NCBI RefSeq assembly: GCF_900637655.1
Contig: NZ_LR134384.1
Coordinates: forward strand, 310,001 to 374,000
Direction: 5' to 3'
DNA length: 64,000 nucleotides
Source of the DNA: Segatella oris
GTDB lineage: Bacteria > Bacteroidota > Bacteroidia > Bacteroidales > Bacteroidaceae
Shown here: positions 60,339 to 64,000 of the stretch, in pieces
Layout of the letters: every line of letters begins with the position of its first letter
How positions within the stretch are numbered: position 1 is the first letter of the stretch
Position numbers and translations under genes: made by a program
The notes under the pieces: generated by a model
What the model was told of the DNA's origin: nothing
Database searches by the model: none
What the model saw: the letters and a program-made list of their open reading frames with translations, nothing else

Positions 60339-61097
60339 ATGAAGTATATTTACCGACTCTACCAGCTCTTCATTTGTCTTCCAATCCTGCTTTTAGCCAG
60401 CATCATTACGTCGTTGGTAACCGTCATCGGCTGTCTTGTCGGCAACGGACACTTTTGGGGTTACTATCCCGGTAAATGCTGGGCATGGCTCTGGATACGC
60501 CTCTTGCTGTTGCCGGTCAAGGTAGAAGGGCGCGAACATCTGGCCCCACGGCAGTCTTATGTCTTTGTGGCCAACCATCAAGGAGCCTTCGACATCTTCC
60601 TCATCTATGGTTTCTTAGGCCGTAATTTCAAATGGATGATGAAGAAAGGACTGCGAAAAATCCCACTCGTTGGCATTGCCTGCCAATATGCCCACCATAT
60701 TTTTGTAGACAAAAGTGGGCCTTCAAAAATCCGCGCCACCTATGATGAAGCACGTCATATCCTGCAAGAGGGTATGTCACTCGTAGTGTTTCCCGAGGGC
60801 GCCCGCACGTTCACGGGGCACATGGGCGTGTTCCGTCGCGGTGCATTCATGCTTGCCGACGACCTTCAACTGCCTGTGGTTCCACTGACGATCAATGGGA
60901 GTTTCGACGTAAAACCACGCACAAAGGATTTCTATTGGGCCTTTTGGCACCCCTTGAAACTCACCATCCATGAACCTATCATGCCTATAGGTCGTGGCCC
61001 GGAGAATATCAAGAACCAGATGGAACAAAGCTATGAGGCTGTCATGAACGGACTTGATAAGGAATATCAAGGATTTGTTGAGAACCCAGACCAATAG
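60339..61097 (+). CDS. plsC: 1-acyl-sn-glycerol-3-phosphate acyltransferase (PlsC-like)
   Basis: 252-aa membrane acyltransferase making phosphatidic acid. An N-terminal hydrophobic segment (YQLFICLPILLLASIITSLV) is followed by block I NHQGAFDIF (the HxxxxD motif), the substrate-binding block FPEGARTF and the later LPVVPLTINGSFDV. I start at the ATG at 60339; the longer frame from 60243 lies inside the previous gene. Last gene before the large repeat region. Confidence 0.9.
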   Translation: MKYIYRLYQLFICLPILLLASIITSLVTVIGCLVGNGHFWGYYPGKCWAWLWIRLLLLPVKVEGREHLAPRQSYVFVANHQGAFDIFLIYGFLGRNFKWMMKKGLRKIPLVGIACQYAHHIFVDKSGPSKIRATYDEARHILQEGMSLVVFPEGARTFTGHMGVFRRGAFMLADDLQLPVVPLTINGSFDVKPRTKDFYWAFWHPLKLTIHEPIMPIGRGPENIKNQMEQSYEAVMNGLDKEYQGFVENPDQ

Positions 61098-61242
61098 GAG
61101 GGGAACCTCTCCCGGCCTCTCCAAAGGAGAGGAGAACAAACAAGTGAAGTATCTTTTACTGTCATGCAGGGCTATATATCCCTACATAAAGCGACTTGAT
61201 TTTGTAAATAAAATTGGCTAAAAAAAGGCATATTCTGAGCAC

Positions 61243-62110
61243 ACCAAATAGAAATCGAAGCTGATAAAAATTCATGTTTTATTCTGCTTTCTGTCTCTTT
61301 ATCTTCTCATTCTTAGCTTCTTTACATGCGTTTTGCCTCATATTAGCTTCCCATTTGCATCAAGTCACCGTGCATTCTGCATCAGAACAAATGGTAATAT
61401 GACGCAAGTTACAGGCCGTTTTGACGCTAATTGCAAAATAATCTGACTGAAAAAATGCCTTTTCTCCATTCATTTCATGTAACACTTTGACAACCAATAA
61501 TTTACCAACAAGGCTCAAAACTCGCGTATTTTCGACCGCAACGCTTTCGTTTTTCAGCACGCCCCTTCCTGAGAAAGCATTTGTAAAAGAATTTAATAGA
61601 TACCCACCCCCAACCCCTCCCCAAGGGAGGGGGAGTACTAACTTGCGTAACCTCCCCCGGCCCCTCCCAAGGAGGGGGGAGCTAACTTGCGTAACCTCCC
61701 CCTACTCCTCCCAAGGAGGGGAGTGCTAATTTGCGTAACCTCCCCCAACCCCTCCCAAGGAGGGGAGTGCTAACTTGCAGAGCCTCCCCCTACCCCTCCC
61801 AAGGAGGGGAGTGCTAATTTGCGTAACCTCCCCCAACCCCTCCCAAGGAGGGGAGCGCTAACTTGCGTAACCTCCCCCAACCCCTCCCAAGGAGGGGAGT
61901 ACTAACCTGCGTAACCTCCCCCAACCCCTCCCCAAGGAGGGGAGTGCTAACTTGCGTAACCTCCCCCTGCCCCTCCCAAGGAGGGAGTGCTAACTTGCGG
62001 GGAAGTAGGTAGGCATTCGCATTATAATTATGCATTATGAATTGTGAATTATGAATTAAAACAATTCAACATTAGCCCCGTTCTGTGGCTTTTTAAGCCA
62101 CAGCAACTAT
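61243..62110 (+). repeat. Composite intergenic repeat, copy 8 (largest)
   Basis: Module order as in 15748-16362 but without the first hairpin: ACCAAATAGAAATCG; TGACGC words (ATGACGCAAGTTACAGG, TTTGACGCTAATTGC); core (CTCGCGTATTTTCGACCGCA, then GAAAGCATTTGTAAAAGAA near 61575); nine GC-rich hairpin units (61603-62000); AT tail with ATGCATTATGAATTGTGAATT; closing hairpin CTGTGGCTT/AAGCCACAG (62084-62104), as at 98-118. A related half-unit (GGCCTCTCCAAAGGAGAGG) lies right after the plsC stop. The gap from 61098 to 62193 holds no supported gene. Confidence 0.88.
61603..62000 (+). repeat. Tandem array of nine 44-bp GC-hairpin units
   Basis: Consensus unit: CCTCCCCCAACCCCTCCCAA then GGAGGGGAGTGCTAACTTGC then GTAA. 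Each unit contains the palindrome CCCCTCC-CAA-GGAGGGG and a conserved GCTAACTTGCGTAA tail. Differences between units are mostly single substitutions. The same unit occurs three times at 16127-16250, two to three times at 6739-6870 and once at 238-262. Runs of C suggest G-quadruplex potential on the minus strand. Confidence 0.9.
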
Positions 62111-62161
62111 CCTTTTGCATTCTTTTTCCAATTCGAAAGCATAAAATTCAATTATTTTATG

Positions 62162-62169
62162 TAAGTTTG
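62162..62169 (+). promoter_or_regulatory. -7 element TAAGTTTG for the GT2-mfd unit
   Basis: TAnnTTTG match 24 bp upstream of the ATG at 62194. It supports that start over the longer frame from 62044. Confidence 0.55.
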
Positions 62170-62193
62170 CAAGATATAAAAACGAACATCGCT

Positions 62194-62943
62194 ATGCATG
62201 AAAGTGATTCTATTGTGATAATTCCTACTTACAATGAGAAGGAGAATATCGAGAAGATTATACGTGCCGTTTTCGGCTTGGAAAAGTGTTTTCACATCCT
62301 TGTTATTGATGATGGAAGTCCTGACGGCACCGCTTCTATCGTGCATCGACTGATAGAAAGCGAGTTCGGTGACCGTCTTTTTATCATTGAGCGCAAGGGA
62401 AAATTAGGACTTGGCACGGCATATATCACCGGTTTCAAATGGGCTTTGGCTCACGGCTACGATTATATCACCGAGATGGATGCCGATTTCAGTCACGATC
62501 CTAACGACCTTCCGCGACTCTATGCGGCTACACATGACGAGGGTTTCGACGTTGCCATTGGCTCAAGATATGTCAGTGGAGTGAACGTTGTGAACTGGCC
62601 TATCGGCCGTGTACTGATGAGTTACTTCGCTTCCAAATATGTACGTATTGTCACAGGCTTTAAGGTTCACGACACCACGGCAGGCTTTGTGTGCTACAAA
62701 CGCCGCGTTCTTGAAACGCTTCCTTTAGACGAAGTGCGCTTCAAAGGCTATGGTTTCCAGATTGAAATGAAGTACACTGCCCATAAGATTGGGTTCAAAA
62801 TCAAGGAGGTTCCCGTGGTTTTCGTCAATCGCCGAGAGGGAACAAGCAAGATGAGTGGCGGCATTTTTGGCGAGGCTTTCTTTGGAGTGATGCGCCTTCG
62901 GCTTGACGGTTGGTTTCGTAAATACCCTAAAATCAAGGCTTAG
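62194..62943 (+). CDS. GT2 polyprenol-phosphate sugar transferase (dolichyl-phosphate mannosyltransferase-like)
   Basis: 249-aa GT2 glycosyltransferase. SIVIIPTYNEKENIEK opens the fold, VIDDGSPDGT holds the first Asp pair, and EMDADFSHDPNDLP is the DxD metal site; KMSGGIFGEAFFGV near the end is typical of DPM-like enzymes. It should load a sugar onto polyprenyl phosphate at the inner membrane. No C-terminal GtrA-type membrane domain is present. The next gene begins 2 bp after its stop. Confidence 0.9.
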   Translation: MHESDSIVIIPTYNEKENIEKIIRAVFGLEKCFHILVIDDGSPDGTASIVHRLIESEFGDRLFIIERKGKLGLGTAYITGFKWALAHGYDYITEMDADFSHDPNDLPRLYAATHDEGFDVAIGSRYVSGVNVVNWPIGRVLMSYFASKYVRIVTGFKVHDTTAGFVCYKRRVLETLPLDEVRFKGYGFQIEMKYTAHKIGFKIKEVPVVFVNRREGTSKMSGGIFGEAFFGVMRLRLDGWFRKYPKIKA

Positions 62944-62945
62944 GT

Positions 62946-64000
62946 TTGGATATTAAAGACATCAGACAGCTCTATGCAATGGCTCCCCAAACGGGAGCAT
63001 TGCTCAAATTACTACAGGATAAGCAAGGCGGTAACATCTTTTTACAAGGTCAGCAGGCCTCAGCAACGCCATTGTTGTTTGCATCTGTGGCCGAGAAAAC
63101 CGTGCAAACGTTTCTCTTTGTGCTTCAAGATGCCGATGAAGCCGGCTATTTCTATCACGACCTCACACAGGTAATGGGCACGGAGAACGTGTTGTTCTTC
63201 CCTTCAAGCTATAAGCGTTCGGTCAAGTATGGGCAGCGAGACAGCGCCAATGAAATACCGAGAACCGAGGTGTTGGCAAAGGTTTCGACCCGCGATGTCA
63301 AAGCCCATGAAGCATTGTTCATCGTTTCTTATCCCGAAGCTTTGGCTGAATTGGTGATTTCCAAGAAGCATCTGGATGAACGTCGGCTGTCCTTAAAGAC
63401 CGGACAACAGCAGATAGACATCACCGATGTGGCCCACACGCTGCGCGATTATGGCTTCCAAGAGGTTGATTATGTATATGAACCTGGCCAGTTTGCCGTG
63501 CGTGGAAGCATCCTCGATGTCTATTCGTTTAGTTGTGAATACCCCTACCGTATTGACTTTTTCGGCCGTGAAATCGACACGATCCGCACCTTTGAAGTGC
63601 AAGACCAGTTATCGAAAGACAAGCAGAACGATATAGAAATCGTGCCCGAATTGGCCATGTCAGCCACCGAAAAGATTTCTTTTCTGAAGTTTCTGCCGTC
63701 AGATACTGTGCTTGTTGCAAAAGACTTTGCCTACATCCACGATGTCATTGAGCACGTATATGCTGAAGGTTTCTCCAGACAAGCCGTCACAGAGCGACTT
63801 GAAGGGGCCACGGAAATGGAGCAGAAGCAGATAATGAGCGAACTCAACAAGGAGAAATCGCTCATTACGCCCTATCAGTTTACAGAAGATGCCGCAACAT
63901 TTCGCAGGATAGAATTTGGCATGAATGCCGGCAAAACAGAGGTAATGGCTACGCAGAAAGCCAAGAAATATGATGTCTTGAAATTCAAGATTACGCCTCA
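62946..64000 (+). CDS. mfd: Transcription-repair coupling factor, N-terminal part (runs off window)
   Basis: Open frame to the window end, 351 codons visible. It encodes the UvrB-like N-terminal region of Mfd: LDIKDIRQLYAMAPQTGALL, then QEVDYVYEPGQFAVRGSILD and DVYSFSCEYPYRIDFFGREI (the UvrB-like domain 1b). The homologous start would be the TTG at 62946 (2 bp after the GT2 stop); the first ATG in frame is at 62979. Mfd removes RNA polymerase stalled at lesions and recruits UvrA. The helicase part lies outside the window. Confidence 0.88.
   Translation, partial: MDIKDIRQLYAMAPQTGALLKLLQDKQGGNIFLQGQQASATPLLFASVAEKTVQTFLFVLQDADEAGYFYHDLTQVMGTENVLFFPSSYKRSVKYGQRDSANEIPRTEVLAKVSTRDVKAHEALFIVSYPEALAELVISKKHLDERRLSLKTGQQQIDITDVAHTLRDYGFQEVDYVYEPGQFAVRGSILDVYSFSCEYPYRIDFFGREIDTIRTFEVQDQLSKDKQNDIEIVPELAMSATEKISFLKFLPSDTVLVAKDFAYIHDVIEHVYAEGFSRQAVTERLEGATEMEQKQIMSELNKEKSLITPYQFTEDAATFRRIEFGMNAGKTEVMATQKAKKYDVLKFKITP

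Noticed and set aside
61603..62000. CRISPR-like array
   Set aside because: Units are contiguous and near-identical over their whole length with no unique spacers, and no cas genes are nearby. It is a tandem hairpin repeat.

Overview
The window looks like a chromosomal segment of a Bacteroidales bacterium, most likely Prevotellaceae (Prevotella or a relative). The reasons are: many promoters match the Bacteroidota -7 consensus TAnnTTTG; Shine-Dalgarno sites are almost absent; lipoproteins with Bacteroidota-specific domains (DUF5689, DUF4369, DUF6359-like) are present; there is a TonB-dependent receptor and a type B L31; and the housekeeping genes are of Bacteroidota type. No rRNA operon, prophage or CRISPR array is visible. 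There is one intact tRNA (Arg, anticodon CCG) followed by a decayed partial copy of itself.

Layout. 0.7-6.7 kb: TrpB2-type tryptophan synthase beta, a sodium:solute symporter, a peroxide-defence pair (glutathione peroxidase and thioredoxin reductase) and two tandem paralogous lipoproteins. 7-15.7 kb: a possible extracellular nucleic-acid locus (secreted NUC-type endonuclease; an operon of TonB-dependent receptor, DUF5689 lipoprotein and triple OB-like lipoprotein; a divergent secreted EEP hydrolase, then a DNA glycosylase-like protein and uridine kinase). 16.4-20.9 kb: TPR and secreted proteins, a barrel-like protein, a CopZ-like chaperone and a copper P-type ATPase that lacks its nucleotide-binding (N) domain. 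21.2-27.6 kb: a compact Wzx/Wzy-type exopolysaccharide operon whose two glycosyltransferases (GT6 and GT11) are the families that build histo-blood-group A/B and H structures. 28.4-33 kb: cysK, an EamA transporter, then an operon of an AAA ATPase and a DUF4435/TOPRIM protein (a PARIS-like pair), overlapping a divergent sigma-70 factor that lacks region 3. 33-44.9 kb: two lipoprotein or secreted proteins, trpS, asnS, a pseudouridine synthase with a long Gly/Asn/Gln/Tyr-rich tail, purB and a secreted alpha-amylase. 45.2-64 kb: a hemerythrin-LuxR regulator, a Fur-family regulator, a CPA2 antiporter, pepT, tRNA-Arg, a RAYT-type Y1 transposase fused to a SLOG/DprA-like domain, LMW phosphatase, asnA, dnaX, divIC/ftsB, a DUF4369 lipoprotein, pyrC, a metallophosphoesterase, plsC, a GT2 polyprenol-phosphate sugar transferase and the start of mfd.

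The most striking non-coding feature is a composite repeat family in the large intergenic gaps. The complete copies (98-668 inverted, 15748-16362, 61243-62110) share an ordered set of modules: in the 98 and 15748 copies a GCCGTTTTCAGC hairpin; then degenerate TGACGCAGATT motifs; a conserved core ending GCATTTGTAAA; 44-bp GC-rich hairpin units (1, 3 or 9 copies); and an AT-rich tail of ATGCATTATGAATT words. Diverged or partial copies lie at 6720, 27748, 36180, 42431 and 50900. Several copies abut stop codons. The presence of a RAYT gene in the same window gives a candidate mobilising enzyme, but the link is inference.
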